DNA from: Rahnella laticis | Lineage (GTDB): Bacteria > Pseudomonadota > Gammaproteobacteria > Enterobacterales > Enterobacteriaceae | DNA length: 64,000 nucleotides | Reading direction: 5' to 3' | Assembly (NCBI RefSeq): GCF_015644585.1 | Contig: NZ_JADOBI010000006.1 | Span: 62,001 to 126,000 of the forward strand | Shown here: one piece after another, positions 8,707-18,057 of the stretch | How positions within the stretch are numbered: position 1 is the stretch's first letter | Layout: each line of letters starts with the position of its first letter | Notes under the pieces: model-generated | What the model was told of the DNA's origin: nothing | Database searches by the model: none | Seen by the model: the letters and a program-made list of their open reading frames with translations, nothing else | Made by a program: the position numbers and the translations under genes

Positions 8707-11259
8707 ATGAGCAAAGTCAGACTCGCGATTATTGGTAACGGCATGGTCGGCCATCGCTTTATCGAGGATTTGCTGGATAAAGCGGAGCCGGGTCAGTTCG
8801 ATATCACGGTATTATGTGAAGAGCCGCGCGTGGCCTATGACCGCGTCCATCTTTCCTCTTACTTTTCACACCATACCGCCGAAGAACTGTCGCTGGTTCG
8901 TGAAGGATTTTACGAAAAACACAACGTTAACGTGCTGATTGGTGAACGCGCCATCACGCTGAACCGCAAAGAAAAAGTGATTCACTCCAGCAGCGGCCGC
9001 ACGGTGTACTACGACAAACTGATTATCGCGACCGGTTCCTACCCGTGGGTGCCGCCGATCGCCGGTTCTGACGGCCAGGACTGTTTCGTTTACCGCACCA
9101 TCGAAGATTTGCACGCCATCGAATCCTGCGCCCGTCGCAGCAAACGCGGTGCCGTCGTCGGCGGCGGTTTGCTCGGGCTGGAAGCGGCGGGTGCCCTGAA
9201 AAACCTCGGCGTGGAAACGCACGTTGTTGAATTCGCACCCGGCCTGATGGCGGAACAGCTTGATGTGATGGGCGGCAGCCAGCTGCGCCAGAAAATCGAA
9301 AGCATGGGCGTGCAGGTTCACACCGCGAAAAACACCAAACAAATCGTTCAGGGCGGAAGCTCTGCCCGCAAAACCATGGAATTCGCTGACGGCACCGCGC
9401 TGGAAGTCGATTTCATCGTGTTCTCTACCGGCATCCGTCCTCAGGACAAACTGGCGCGCCAGTGTGATCTCGAGATTGCACCGCGCGGCGGCATCGTCAT
9501 TAACGACCAGTGCCAGACCAGCGATCCGGACGTTTACGCCATCGGCGAATGTGCGTCGTGGAATCAGCGTACCTTCGGTCTGGTCGCGCCGGGCTACAAA
9601 ATGGCGCAGGTCACCGCAGACCATCTCCTGGGCCGCGAAAATACCTTCACCGGCGCAGACATGAGCGCCAAGCTGAAACTGCTCGGCGTTGACGTTGCGG
9701 GTATCGGCGACGCACACGCACGCACACCGGGCGCTCGCAGCTACGTCTATCTGGATGAAAGCAAAGCGTTATACAAACGTCTGGTCGTCAGCGAAGACAA
9801 CAAAACGTTGCTCGGCGCGGTTCTGGTCGGCGATACCAGCGATTACGGCAATCTGTTGCAGCTGGTGCTTAACAGCATCGAGCTGCCGGAAAATCCGGAC
9901 GCGCTGATCCTGCCTGCCCACGCGGGTAGCGGCGGCGCAGTGATCGGCACCGACGCCCTGCCGGAAAGCGCGCAAATCTGCTCCTGTTTTGACGTCACCA
10001 AAGGCGACATCATCAAAGCGGTTCAGGGCGGCTGCCACACCGTCGCGGCGCTGAAATCCGCAACCAAAGCCGGGACCGGCTGCGGCGGTTGTATTCCGCT
10101 GGTCACGCAGGTGCTGAACGCTGAGCTGAGCAAACAGGGCATCGAAGTAAACCATCACCTGTGCGAACACTTTGCGTATTCGCGTCAGGAGCTGTATCAC
10201 CTGATCCGCGTTGAAGGCATCCGCTCGTTTGACGATCTTCTCAATAAATACGGCAAAGGTTATGGCTGTGAAGTGTGTAAACCAACTGTCGGTTCGCTCC
10301 TCGCCTCCTGCTGGAATGACTACGTGCTGAAAGCACAGCACACACCGCTTCAGGACACCAATGACGTCTTCCTCGCCAACATGCAAAAAGACGGCACGTA
10401 TTCTGTTATCCCGCGTTCACCGGGCGGCGAAATCACGCCACAAGGCCTGATGGCAATTGGCGAAATTGCAGCGGAATATAACCTCTACACCAAAATTACC
10501 GGCTCCCAGCGCATCGGGATGTTCGGCGCGCAGAAAGACGATTTACCGGCTATCTGGCAGAAACTGATTAACGCCGGTTTCGAAACCGGTCAGGCATATG
10601 CGAAAGCGCTGCGCATGGCAAAAACCTGCGTCGGCAGCACCTGGTGTCGCTACGGCGTTGGCGACAGTCTCGGTTTCGGCATCAGTCTGGAAAACCGCTA
10701 CAAAGGCATCCGCACACCACACAAAATGAAGTTCGGCGTCTCCGGTTGTACCCGTGAATGTTCGGAAGCCCAGGGCAAAGACGTCGGGATTATCGCCACC
10801 GAAAACGGCTGGAACCTGTATGTCTGCGGCAACGGCGGCATGAAACCGCGACACGGCGATCTGCTGGCCGCCGATCTGGATAACGAAACGCTGCTGCGCT
10901 ATCTCGACCGCTTCATGATGTTCTACATCCGCACCGCCGATAAGCTGCAACGCACCTCTGTCTGGATGGACAACCTCGAAGGCGGCATCGACTATCTGCG
11001 CAAAGTGATTATCGATAACAAACTCGGCCTGAACGATCAGCTGGAAGCCGAACTGGCGCGTCTGCGTGAATCTGCCGTTTGCGAATGGCAGGAAACACTG
11101 AACGATCCGGCGGCGCAGACCCGCTTCACGCACTTTATCAACAGCGCGCAGCGCGACCCGAACGTCCAGTTCGTGTCAGAACGCGAACAGCACCGTCCGG
11201 CGCGCCCGGACGAACGTATTCTGGTGAAAATGATCGCCGACGGGGAGGAAGTATTATGA
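8707..11259 (+). CDS. nirB: NADH-dependent nitrite reductase large subunit NirB
   Basis: 850-residue cytoplasmic enzyme reducing nitrite to ammonium with NADH. In order: an FAD/NAD oxidoreductase domain (AIIGNGMVGHRF at the start, VVGGGLLGLEAAGAL near 150), a BFD-like [2Fe-2S] segment with the pattern CSC...CGGC around residues 427-461, and a C-terminal sirohaem/[4Fe-4S] domain with CVGSTWC and GCTRECSEA as iron-sulphur ligands. It overlaps nirD by 4 bp. FNR and NarL/NarP sites upstream predict induction by anaerobiosis and nitrate/nitrite. Sirohaem comes from cysG just downstream. Confidence 0.97.
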   Translation: MSKVRLAIIGNGMVGHRFIEDLLDKAEPGQFDITVLCEEPRVAYDRVHLSSYFSHHTAEELSLVREGFYEKHNVNVLIGERAITLNRKEKVIHSSSGRTVYYDKLIIATGSYPWVPPIAGSDGQDCFVYRTIEDLHAIESCARRSKRGAVVGGGLLGLEAAGALKNLGVETHVVEFAPGLMAEQLDVMGGSQLRQKIESMGVQVHTAKNTKQIVQGGSSARKTMEFADGTALEVDFIVFSTGIRPQDKLARQCDLEIAPRGGIVINDQCQTSDPDVYAIGECASWNQRTFGLVAPGYKMAQVTADHLLGRENTFTGADMSAKLKLLGVDVAGIGDAHARTPGARSYVYLDESKALYKRLVVSEDNKTLLGAVLVGDTSDYGNLLQLVLNSIELPENPDALILPAHAGSGGAVIGTDALPESAQICSCFDVTKGDIIKAVQGGCHTVAALKSATKAGTGCGGCIPLVTQVLNAELSKQGIEVNHHLCEHFAYSRQELYHLIRVEGIRSFDDLLNKYGKGYGCEVCKPTVGSLLASCWNDYVLKAQHTPLQDTNDVFLANMQKDGTYSVIPRSPGGEITPQGLMAIGEIAAEYNLYTKITGSQRIGMFGAQKDDLPAIWQKLINAGFETGQAYAKALRMAKTCVGSTWCRYGVGDSLGFGISLENRYKGIRTPHKMKFGVSGCTRECSEAQGKDVGIIATENGWNLYVCGNGGMKPRHGDLLAADLDNETLLRYLDRFMMFYIRTADKLQRTSVWMDNLEGGIDYLRKVIIDNKLGLNDQLEAELARLRESAVCEWQETLNDPAAQTRFTHFINSAQRDPNVQFVSEREQHRPARPDERILVKMIADGEEVL

Positions 11260-11606
11260 GCCAGTGGTTAACGCTTTGTTCTGTTGAGCAAATCCTGCCG
11301 GGCTGCGGCGTTTGTGCACTGGCGGGCGATCAGCAGGTTGCGCTGTTCCGTCCTTACGCTGATGAGCAGATTTTCGCGCTGTCGAATATCGATCCCTTCG
11401 CAAAATCAAGCGTGCTTTCACGCGGGATTATTGCGGAACATCAGGGCGAATTGTGGGTTGCCAGCCCGCTGAAAAAACAGCATTTTCGCCTGACGGATGG
11501 TTTGTGTATGGAAGACGATACGCATTCGATTCCGGCCTTTGAGGTTCGTGTACAGGGCGGCAGTGTGGAAATCAATACCGCCAGCCTTCACGCAGAAACC
11601 TGCTAA
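11256..11606 (+). CDS. nirD: Nitrite reductase small subunit NirD
   Basis: 116 residues from the ATG that overlaps the nirB stop (ATGA), indicating coupled translation of equimolar subunits. It has the Rieske-like fold of NirD (VALFRPYADEQIFALSNIDPF), but like other NirD proteins it lacks the paired Cys-His ligands that hold a Rieske cluster, so it is a structural partner of NirB. The usual nirC nitrite channel gene does not follow; a terminator and then cysG do. Confidence 0.95.
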   Translation: MSQWLTLCSVEQILPGCGVCALAGDQQVALFRPYADEQIFALSNIDPFAKSSVLSRGIIAEHQGELWVASPLKKQHFRLTDGLCMEDDTHSIPAFEVRVQGGSVEINTASLHAETC

Positions 11607-11620
11607 ACTCCGCGCCTTTC

Positions 11621-11640
11621 ACGCCGCCTTCGGGCGGCGT
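11621..11640 (+). terminator. UUCG-capped terminator hairpin after nirD
   Basis: ACGCCGCC (11621-11628), tetraloop TTCG, GGCGGCGT (11633-11640), then TGTTAT. It ends the nirBD unit before cysG, though the weak T tract may permit read-through. Confidence 0.72.
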
Positions 11641-11666
11641 TGTTATCTGCTTTCGGGAACGTCGTC

Positions 11667-13049
11667 ATGGATTATTTGCCCCTCTTTTGTCAGTTAAAAA
11701 ACAGAGCCTGTCTGCTGGTGGGCGCCGGTGACGTTGCCGAACGCAAAGCCCGTTTGCTGCTGGATGCCGGTGCGAAACTGACGGTCAACGCCCTCACCTT
11801 CACGTCGCAATTTGAGATTTGGGCAGACGAAGGCAAAGTGCGCCTGCTGAAAGGCGAATTTTCGCCGCTGCTGGTCGATGAAAAGTGGCTGGTCATTGCT
11901 GCGACGGATTCTGATTTAGTGAATCAGGAAGTCAGCGAAGCCGCCGAACAACGCCGCGTTTTCTGTAACGTGGTGGACGCGCCGGAAAGCGCGAGCGTGA
12001 TTATGCCGTCGATTATTGACCGTTCACCGCTGATGATCGCCGTCTCTTCAGGCGGTAATGCGCCGGTTCTGGCGCGTTTATTACGCGAACGTCTGGAATC
12101 CATTTTGCCGCAACATCTGGGCAAACTGGCGCAGGTCGCGGGCGGATTACGCGCGCGGGTCAAAGCGCAGTTCAGCGAAATGTCCGACCGCCGCCGCTGG
12201 TGGGAAAAGCTGTTTAATCATCATCGTCTGGCGCAATCACTGGCCAACAATGACGACGCGCAAAGCGGGCAATATCTCGAAGAATTATTCAGCGAGCCGG
12301 TAGATAAACACGGGGAAGTGATTCTGGTCGGTGCCGGGCCGGGCGATGCCGGTCTGCTGACTCTCAAGGGTTTGCAGCAGATGCAGCTGGCAGACGTGGT
12401 GGTTTATGACCGGCTGGTTTCCGACGGCGTGCTGAATCTGGTGCGCCGTGACGCCGAGCGCATTTTCGTCGGCAAGCGCGCCGGGCATCATTGTGTTCCC
12501 CAGGAGCGCATCAACGAAATTCTGCTGGAACAGGCGCAAATGGGTAAACGCGTTGTGCGCCTGAAAGGCGGCGATCCATTTATCTTTGGTCGCGGCGGCG
12601 AGGAGCTGGAAGCATTGAAAGCCGCGGGCATCGCGTTTTCTGTTGTGCCGGGCATCACGGCCGCCTCAGGTTGTTCAGCCTACAGCGGCATTCCGCTGAC
12701 GCACCGCGATCATGCGCAAAGCGTACGGCTCATCACCGGCCACGCCAAACAGGACGGCGCACTCGACTGGGCATGTCTGGCGCAGGCTCAGCAAACGCTG
12801 GTGTTTTATATGGGGCTGACGCAGGCGGGCGAGATCCAACGGCGTCTGCTGGAAAACGGTCTGGCAGCACAAACGCCTGTCGCGCTGGTCGAAAACGGCA
12901 CCAGCCAGCAGCAGCGCGTGGTCACCGGAAACCTGACTGACCTCGAAAATCTGGCTAAACAGGTGCAAAGCCCGAGCCTGATCATCGTCGGCAGCGTGGT
13001 CAGCCTGCGCCATAAACTCAACTGGTTTGCCAGCGAAACGCCGCAGTAA
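11667..13049 (+). CDS. cysG: Sirohaem synthase CysG (multifunctional)
   Basis: 460 residues from ATG 11667 ([10 protein letters not shown], the conserved CysG start). The N-terminal part is the NAD-dependent precorrin-2 dehydrogenase/ferrochelatase: [21 protein letters not shown] and the [22 protein letters not shown] region. The C-terminal part is the uroporphyrinogen III methyltransferase: [15 protein letters not shown] near 218, [18 protein letters not shown] near 300 and [20 protein letters not shown]. Together they turn uroporphyrinogen III into sirohaem for NirB and for sulphite reductase. No nirC lies between nirD and this gene. Confidence 0.97.
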   Translation: MDYLPLFCQLKNRACLLVGAGDVAERKARLLLDAGAKLTVNALTFTSQFEIWADEGKVRLLKGEFSPLLVDEKWLVIAATDSDLVNQEVSEAAEQRRVFCNVVDAPESASVIMPSIIDRSPLMIAVSSGGNAPVLARLLRERLESILPQHLGKLAQVAGGLRARVKAQFSEMSDRRRWWEKLFNHHRLAQSLANNDDAQSGQYLEELFSEPVDKHGEVILVGAGPGDAGLLTLKGLQQMQLADVVVYDRLVSDGVLNLVRRDAERIFVGKRAGHHCVPQERINEILLEQAQMGKRVVRLKGGDPFIFGRGGEELEALKAAGIAFSVVPGITAASGCSAYSGIPLTHRDHAQSVRLITGHAKQDGALDWACLAQAQQTLVFYMGLTQAGEIQRRLLENGLAAQTPVALVENGTSQQQRVVTGNLTDLENLAKQVQSPSLIIVGSVVSLRHKLNWFASETPQ

Positions 13050-13094
13050 CGCACCTCCCCGCCCGAAAACTCCATTTATTTTTTTAATCAATTC

Positions 13095-13122
13095 AGAGAA
13101 GTGATATGACTTTCACTTCTCT
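13095..13122 (+). terminator. Hairpin downstream of cysG, probable terminator
   Basis: A perfect 10-bp stem AGAGAAGTGA (13095-13104) with TCACTTCTCT (13113-13122), 8-nt loop, followed by GCCTTTAA. The following T content is modest. Confidence 0.5.
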
Positions 13123-13130
13123 GCCTTTAA

Positions 13131-13150
13131 TTATAAGAGAATTCTTATAA
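13131..13150. promoter_or_regulatory. Palindrome upstream of the lipoprotein gene, possible operator
   Basis: TTATAAGA, 4-nt centre, TCTTATAA: a perfect 8-bp inverted repeat in an A/T-rich stretch about 140 bp before the lipoprotein start. It has operator-like form but matches no regulator I can name. Confidence 0.35.
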
Positions 13151-13288
13151 CAGAATAAAATTCCTGAATTTTGATAATCACCCTCTTAAAACCAAAATAA
13201 TCACCCCACACAAATGGAATATTCAGAATCTTCAACTTAGACTTTAAGTGCGCCGACTGTGGCGTAATCTCCCGTGGAGGGTCAAATC

Positions 13289-14452
13289 ATGCGCCATACC
13301 ATTCATGTTGGTCATGTTAACAAGGTTGCTTTGGCAATCTTAGTCGCCCTGTCACTGGCTGCCTGTAGCGGCAGTGGCGGCGGCGGTTCTTCTCATACGG
13401 CAAAAACGTCCACCACCGGCTCGGCAACGACCGGAGACGGGACAACAACAGGCAGTGACGGCACCACGACCGCCGGAAATGGAACCGGAACAGGCACCAC
13501 AACGACCGGTGACGGAACCACCACCGCAGGCAATGGAACCGGCACCGGAACGGGTACGGGGACAGGCACCGGAACGGGTACGGGTACCGGAACAGGGACA
13601 GGAACCGGATCGACATCCACCACACTCACTACCGGCACCATCCTGAGCAGTGCGGGTGGCGCAGTCAGTGGCCTGGGGACACAAGTCAGCAGTATCGCCA
13701 GCCAGACACCTGTCAGTAATATTCCGATCGCAGGCACAGGCGTTGTGACCATTGTCGACAGCGCCGGGAATGCGGTGACGTCCGTGGGCAGCGGTATTCA
13801 AAACGGTGTCGGCCAGTTTGGCACCAATCCTAATGCTATCGGCACCACGGTCGCAGGTGTGCCAAAAGCCGTGGCTGATTTAGGTACCGGTGTATCCGGC
13901 CTTGGAACGTCCATTGCGGCTAACACCGCCGGAACGCCGCTGGGTGGCGTAACCGGTGCGACGGGCGGTCTGGTGAATAACGTCGGATCACTGGTCACCA
14001 CTACCGGCAACGGTCTGGCGCAAAACGTGCAGAGCGGCGCGCTTTCCGGCGTCACGACGGCAGCGACTGGCATCGTAACGCCGGTTGTCGCCAATGTACA
14101 AACCACCACGCAAACCGTGGGGGGCGCGACCGGTTTAGGTACGCCTGTTAACGGCTTGCTGAATCAGGTGGGCGGCGCGGTCAGCTCCGTCGGGACACAG
14201 GTTTCTACCAGCACACCGGCGCTGGCGGGTCTGGGTACCGCCGTCACGGATACCGGCCAGGCAGTGTCTAAAACCGGTACGCTTCTGGTTCCGGCCAGCA
14301 GCACAACGACGACCACCGCCAATAATTCCGGTGGTATTTCAGCAGGCGCAGGCGCTTCACTCACACAATCAGGCGGCCTGATTGCGGGCGTCGGGACCAC
14401 GCTGGGGACTGTCACCGGCGGGCTGGGCCTGAAGGTGAATAAAACACCATAG
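13289..14452 (+). CDS. Gly/Thr-repeat lipoprotein, probable partner of the adjacent TpsB transporter
   Basis: 387 residues from ATG 13289 (GGAGGG just upstream). Residues 1-25 are a lipoprotein signal peptide with lipobox LAAC; C26 would be acylated and S27 favours the outer membrane. Next comes GSGGGGSS, a low-complexity Gly/Thr zone in which DGTTTAGNGTGTGT occurs twice, then a pure (Gly-Thr)12 run at residues 83-106. Residues about 120-385 repeat short units such as SGLGTQVSS, GTGVSGLGTSIA and VSSVGTQVS, resembling proteins annotated as bacterial collagen-like. There is no recognisable TPS secretion domain or large beta-helix. The next gene encodes a TpsB-type pore, so surface export is inferred. 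Function unknown. Confidence 0.72.
   Translation: MRHTIHVGHVNKVALAILVALSLAACSGSGGGGSSHTAKTSTTGSATTGDGTTTGSDGTTTAGNGTGTGTTTTGDGTTTAGNGTGTGTGTGTGTGTGTGTGTGTGTGSTSTTLTTGTILSSAGGAVSGLGTQVSSIASQTPVSNIPIAGTGVVTIVDSAGNAVTSVGSGIQNGVGQFGTNPNAIGTTVAGVPKAVADLGTGVSGLGTSIAANTAGTPLGGVTGATGGLVNNVGSLVTTTGNGLAQNVQSGALSGVTTAATGIVTPVVANVQTTTQTVGGATGLGTPVNGLLNQVGGAVSSVGTQVSTSTPALAGLGTAVTDTGQAVSKTGTLLVPASSTTTTTANNSGGISAGAGASLTQSGGLIAGVGTTLGTVTGGLGLKVNKTP
13535..13606 (+). repeat. Hexanucleotide microsatellite GGNACN x12 inside the lipoprotein gene
   Basis: Twelve consecutive 6-bp units of form GGNACN encode (Gly-Thr)12. The variable positions differ, so the repeat is imperfect. Gain or loss of units would keep the frame and only change linker length. 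Confidence 0.85.
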
Positions 14453-14467
14453 TACGTTGTTGTAAAA

Positions 14468-14499
14468 AGCCCGCTGTCCGGACATCCGGGGAGCGGGCT
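14468..14499 (+). terminator. Intercistronic hairpin between lipoprotein gene and tpsB
   Basis: AGCCCGCT (14468-14475) pairs with AGCGGGCT (14492-14499); the loop contains a secondary GTCCGGAC palindrome, followed by TCTCCCTCC. It begins 16 bp after the stop and 48 bp before the next ATG, so it may act as a partial terminator or mRNA stabiliser. Confidence 0.55.
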
Positions 14500-14546
14500 T
14501 CTCCCTCCGGGTTCCCACATTTGCCTGTGCGTTCAAAGGAATGTTT

Positions 14547-16259
14547 ATGAGAATAAAATCCTGCATAGTGGCGTTACTGGGTTCTGTCGTTGGTTACAGT
14601 TCGGCAGACATGTTCCCTACGTTGATTGACCCGAATAACCCGGCCAAACTGGCCCAGCCGATTTCACAGCCTCCGGCTAAAACGCAAAAAATCGAACTAC
14701 CCGCACAAAAAACTGCCCCCAGCCTGACGCCTCAGACGCTGATAGAGGTGAAGCACATTCAGTTTGTCGGCGGCACGCAATATCCGCTGGATTCTCTGGC
14801 CGCGCCTTTCGCTCCTTTTGTCGGCAAGAAAGTGCCGCTGTCGCAGCTACTGGCGGCCGCGGACGGAATTACCCGGCGTTATCATCAGGACGGATTCGTG
14901 CTCTCTTATGCGTACATTCCGGCGGATAATTTCAAAGATGGCGTGGTGAAAATCGGGCTGGTTGAAGGGTATATTTCCGGCACGCAGATCCACAGCGATA
15001 ATCAGCAGGTCGGACGCTGGCTGAGCAAACTGTCGCAACACATCATGGCGGATAAACCGCTGACGCAGGATACGTTCGAGCGCTACACCCTGCTGATGGA
15101 ACGCACGCCGGACACCAAAGTGACCGCCTCCGCCAACAATCCGGACAATATCTACGGCGCCACCGTGCTCAATGTGCAGGCTTTGCGCCCGCGTAACTGG
15201 AACATTCAAACTGCGGTCGATACGCGCAAAGGTGACAGTTCTGCGGTGGTCAACGCCACGCTCAGCGGGCTGAGCACTTACGGCGAACAGCTGGGAATTG
15301 CGACCTTAATTCCGCTGGAAAGCGACACGCGGAAAACCTACGCCGGTCTGAACTATCAGCAATATCTCGGTGACGACGGGCTGCTGATGCAGCTTAAAGG
15401 CAGTTATTACCAGCAGAAAGACAAAGACTACAACACCATTTTGTCACTGCCGAACGGGATCAACGTCGGTTCGCAAAATACCCAGACGCAATACAACGGC
15501 GGCGTCGTGTTCAGTTATCCGCTGGAGCTGACGCGGAAAAAACAATGGACGATCAGTGGCGGGCTGGATTATCTCGATAAAAAATATGATTACGATTTGC
15601 AGGCGAGTCTGGGAAACCAGCGCGTGCGGCTGCCGGAAGTGAACCAGCGCATACGCTACCCGGCGGCGGAGATCACACTGGCGGGTTATCGCGAATATGA
15701 CCAGTCATACTGGAGCACGAAATTTAACGTCCGCCAGGGGATCGACGGGCTGGGCGCGACGAATTCCACGCCAAATGCCGATCTGTCGTTTACCCGCTGG
15801 AAATTCAACGGCGATGCCGCGTATCTGTTCGACAAAAAATGGCGGCTCAGTACGTCAGTTGAAGGTGACTGGTCAGACAATGATTTGCCGGAACCGGAAC
15901 GGGTGAATTTTGGCGCGCTGCATTACGGGCGCGGTTATCCGGACAGCGATGCGCAAGGCGATTACGGCGTCGGCGGCCAGGTGGAGCTGCGCTACATCCA
16001 CAATCTGGAACAGGGGATCTGGCTGAAAACCATCCAGCCTTACACGGTGATCGACGGTGCGCACACCGAATTCAATCAGGCCGGATTACCGAAACAGAAT
16101 CTGTCGTCTTATGCGATTGGTGTGATGTTTGGCGATAACCGTCACTACACGTTATCGGTCGAAGCCGCGCGGGCCATCGGCGATGTGCCGCTCGACAGCC
16201 ACTCCCGCGACTGGCGCTACAACGCGACATTTACCTACAACCTCAGCGCCGGCTCTTAA
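14547..16259 (+). CDS. ShlB/FhaC/HecB-family (TpsB) outer-membrane transporter
   Basis: 570 residues from ATG 14547; the ATG at 14541 is rejected because it abuts AAAGGA, whereas 14547 gives 6-nt spacing. Residues 1-22 are a Sec signal peptide. A proline-rich linker leads to POTRA domains (LIEVKHIQFVGGTQYPLDSL through GLVEGYISGTQI, about 64-145, and a second after it), then a C-terminal beta-barrel of alternating hydrophobic strands. The conserved loop-6 motif appears as GRGYPDSDAQGDYG near residue 472, corresponding to VRGY/F in FhaC. Such proteins export a dedicated partner through the outer membrane; the only candidate nearby is the lipoprotein just upstream. The C terminus SAGS lacks the usual final aromatic residue. 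Confidence 0.88.
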   Translation: MRIKSCIVALLGSVVGYSSADMFPTLIDPNNPAKLAQPISQPPAKTQKIELPAQKTAPSLTPQTLIEVKHIQFVGGTQYPLDSLAAPFAPFVGKKVPLSQLLAAADGITRRYHQDGFVLSYAYIPADNFKDGVVKIGLVEGYISGTQIHSDNQQVGRWLSKLSQHIMADKPLTQDTFERYTLLMERTPDTKVTASANNPDNIYGATVLNVQALRPRNWNIQTAVDTRKGDSSAVVNATLSGLSTYGEQLGIATLIPLESDTRKTYAGLNYQQYLGDDGLLMQLKGSYYQQKDKDYNTILSLPNGINVGSQNTQTQYNGGVVFSYPLELTRKKQWTISGGLDYLDKKYDYDLQASLGNQRVRLPEVNQRIRYPAAEITLAGYREYDQSYWSTKFNVRQGIDGLGATNSTPNADLSFTRWKFNGDAAYLFDKKWRLSTSVEGDWSDNDLPEPERVNFGALHYGRGYPDSDAQGDYGVGGQVELRYIHNLEQGIWLKTIQPYTVIDGAHTEFNQAGLPKQNLSSYAIGVMFGDNRHYTLSVEAARAIGDVPLDSHSRDWRYNATFTYNLSAGS

Positions 16260-16288
16260 CGCGTTCTTCACCCGGTAATCCAAAACAA

Positions 16289-16318
16289 AAAAGCCACGTC
16301 CCGGAAGGCGTGGCTTTT
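16289..16318. terminator. Bidirectional terminator between tpsB and trpS
   Basis: AAAAGCCACG (16289-16298) pairs with CGTGGCTTTT (16309-16318) around a 10-nt loop. Both strands give a U-rich tail, serving the convergent tpsB and trpS transcripts. Confidence 0.88.
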
Positions 16319-16340
16319 CATTTGCAAACAAACTCAGCGA

Positions 16341-17357
16341 TTAAGGCGCGGTCACAAAACCGATAGCTTCATAGGCTTTTGCCAGCGTCACTTTTGCGCG
16401 CGCGCGGGCTTTCTCAGCGCCTTCACGCATCACTTCCTGCAGGTAAGCTTCGTCGTTACGGAAACGGTGATAACGTTCCTGCACTTCGGTCAGCATACCG
16501 GCAACCGCTTCAGCGACAGCGCCTTTCAGATGACCATACATCTGGCCTTCGAACTGGGCTTCCAGTTCCGGAATCGGTTTGCCGGTCACGCCGGACAGAA
16601 TATCCAGCAGGTTGGACACGCCCGGCTTGTTTTTCACGTCATAACGCACGACAGGCGGCTCTTCGGAGTCGGTCATCGCGCTTTTGATTTTTTTGGACAC
16701 CGCTTTCGGATCTTCCAGCAAACCGATCACGTTTTTACGGTTGTCATCCGACTTGGACATCTTTTTGGTCGGTTCCTGCAACGACATCACGCGCGCGCCG
16801 GATTTCGGAATAAACGGCTCAGGCACGGTAAACACATCGCCGTACAGCGCATTGAAGCGGCTGGCGATATCGCGGCTCAGTTCCAGATGTTGTTTCTGGT
16901 CTTCACCGACCGGCACCTGGTTGGTCTGGTACAGCAGAATATCGGCGGCCATCAGCACCGGATAATCAAACAGACCCGCGGTAATGCTTTCGCTGTTGGA
17001 CGTTTCGTAACGCGCTGATTTGTCTTTAAACTGCGTCATGCGACCCAGCTCGCCGAAATAGGTATAACAGTTCAGCGCCCAGCTCAGCTGGGAATGCTCA
17101 GGAACATGAGACTGCACGAAGATGGTACTTTTCTTCGGATCAATGCCGACAGCCAGATAAAGCGCCAGCGTATCAAGCGTCGCTTTACGCAGCTGAGCGG
17201 GATCCTGACGTACGGTGATCGCATGCAAATCGACGATGCAATAAATGCATTCGTAATCGTCCTGCATATGAACCCATTGACGCAGCGCACCCATGTAGTT
17301 GCCAATGGTCAGTTCACCGGAAGGCTGTGCGCCACTAAATACGATGGGTTTACTCAT
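16341..17357 (-). CDS. trpS: Tryptophanyl-tRNA synthetase
   Basis: 338-residue class Ic synthetase charging tRNA-Trp. Signature elements: the HIGH-like motif in [15 protein letters not shown] at residues 15-29 and the KMSKSD loop in [12 protein letters not shown]. It is the last gene of the minus-strand run aroK-aroB-damX-dam-rpe-gph-trpS, starting 1 bp after the gph stop, so it is probably cotranscribed, as in E. coli. Confidence 0.97.
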   Translation of the reverse strand: MSKPIVFSGAQPSGELTIGNYMGALRQWVHMQDDYECIYCIVDLHAITVRQDPAQLRKATLDTLALYLAVGIDPKKSTIFVQSHVPEHSQLSWALNCYTYFGELGRMTQFKDKSARYETSNSESITAGLFDYPVLMAADILLYQTNQVPVGEDQKQHLELSRDIASRFNALYGDVFTVPEPFIPKSGARVMSLQEPTKKMSKSDDNRKNVIGLLEDPKAVSKKIKSAMTDSEEPPVVRYDVKNKPGVSNLLDILSGVTGKPIPELEAQFEGQMYGHLKGAVAEAVAGMLTEVQERYHRFRNDEAYLQEVMREGAEKARARAKVTLAKAYEAIGFVTAP

Positions 17358-17358
17358 T

Positions 17359-18057
17359 TTATGCTTCCTGATCTTTTAAAGATGACAGCCCCAGAGTGGG
17401 CAAAAGGTCGGCGAAATGATCCAGCACGCGATCGGGTTTCGTCAGCGCGATAGATTCACCGTAGTTATAGCCGTAAGTCATGCCCACACAAGGGCAGCCC
17501 GCCGCCTGAGCGCACTGAATATCGTTGCGGGAATCGCCAACAAATACCATTTCACTGGCACGCAGACCGAGTTTTCCCAGCATCAGATAGACCGGTGCCG
17601 GATGCGGTTTTTTCACCACGACGTCATCGCCGCCAATCACCAGCGAGAAATAGCTGTCGATGCCCAGTGAGGCAAGCAGAGGCGCGATAAACGGCGTGGG
17701 TTTGTTGGTGACAAGCCCTAATGGCAGATCCAGAGCCGCCAGCACAGCCAGCGTTTCTTTCACCTGCGGGTATAAACGGCTGCCTGAAGCGGCGGTATCG
17801 GCGTAGTAATGGTCAAACTTATCGCGTACTTTTTGCAGAAATTCCGGTGACAAATCACCTTCTGCCCAGCGAACCGCGCGTTCAACCATCACGTCGGCAC
17901 CGTTACCAATCCAGGTGCTCAGGCGCTCAACGCCTGCGGCCGGTAAACCAAAATCACGCAGCGCCAGATCAACCGCTTCGGAAAGGCCCGGCGCGCTGTC
18001 AACCAGCGTGCCGTCTAAATCGAACGCAATGCCGCGTGCAACAAGAGGCTCAGTCAT
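17359..18057 (-). CDS. gph: Phosphoglycolate phosphatase
   Basis: HAD-superfamily hydrolase of 232 residues from ATG 18057, which overlaps the end of rpe by 8 bp. Catalytic motif I is [13 protein letters not shown], motif II lies in LGLVTNKP, and motif III in [15 protein letters not shown]. It dephosphorylates 2-phosphoglycolate formed from DNA 3'-phosphoglycolate ends. A start 36 nt further upstream is open but would lie deep in rpe. Confidence 0.95.
   Translation of the reverse strand: MTEPLVARGIAFDLDGTLVDSAPGLSEAVDLALRDFGLPAAGVERLSTWIGNGADVMVERAVRWAEGDLSPEFLQKVRDKFDHYYADTAASGSRLYPQVKETLAVLAALDLPLGLVTNKPTPFIAPLLASLGIDSYFSLVIGGDDVVVKKPHPAPVYLMLGKLGLRASEMVFVGDSRNDIQCAQAAGCPCVGMTYGYNYGESIALTKPDRVLDHFADLLPTLGLSSLKDQEA

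Noticed and set aside
13352-13801. Cys/Gly-rich and Val/Pro-rich frames opposite the Gly/Thr repeat
   Set aside because: These are translations of the GGNACN microsatellite in other frames, giving low-complexity sequence only.
13825-13845. NPNA string in the lipoprotein as a TPS-domain NPNG/NPNL motif
   Set aside because: It is isolated in a Gly/Ala repeat context in the middle of the protein, not in an N-terminal beta-helix domain.
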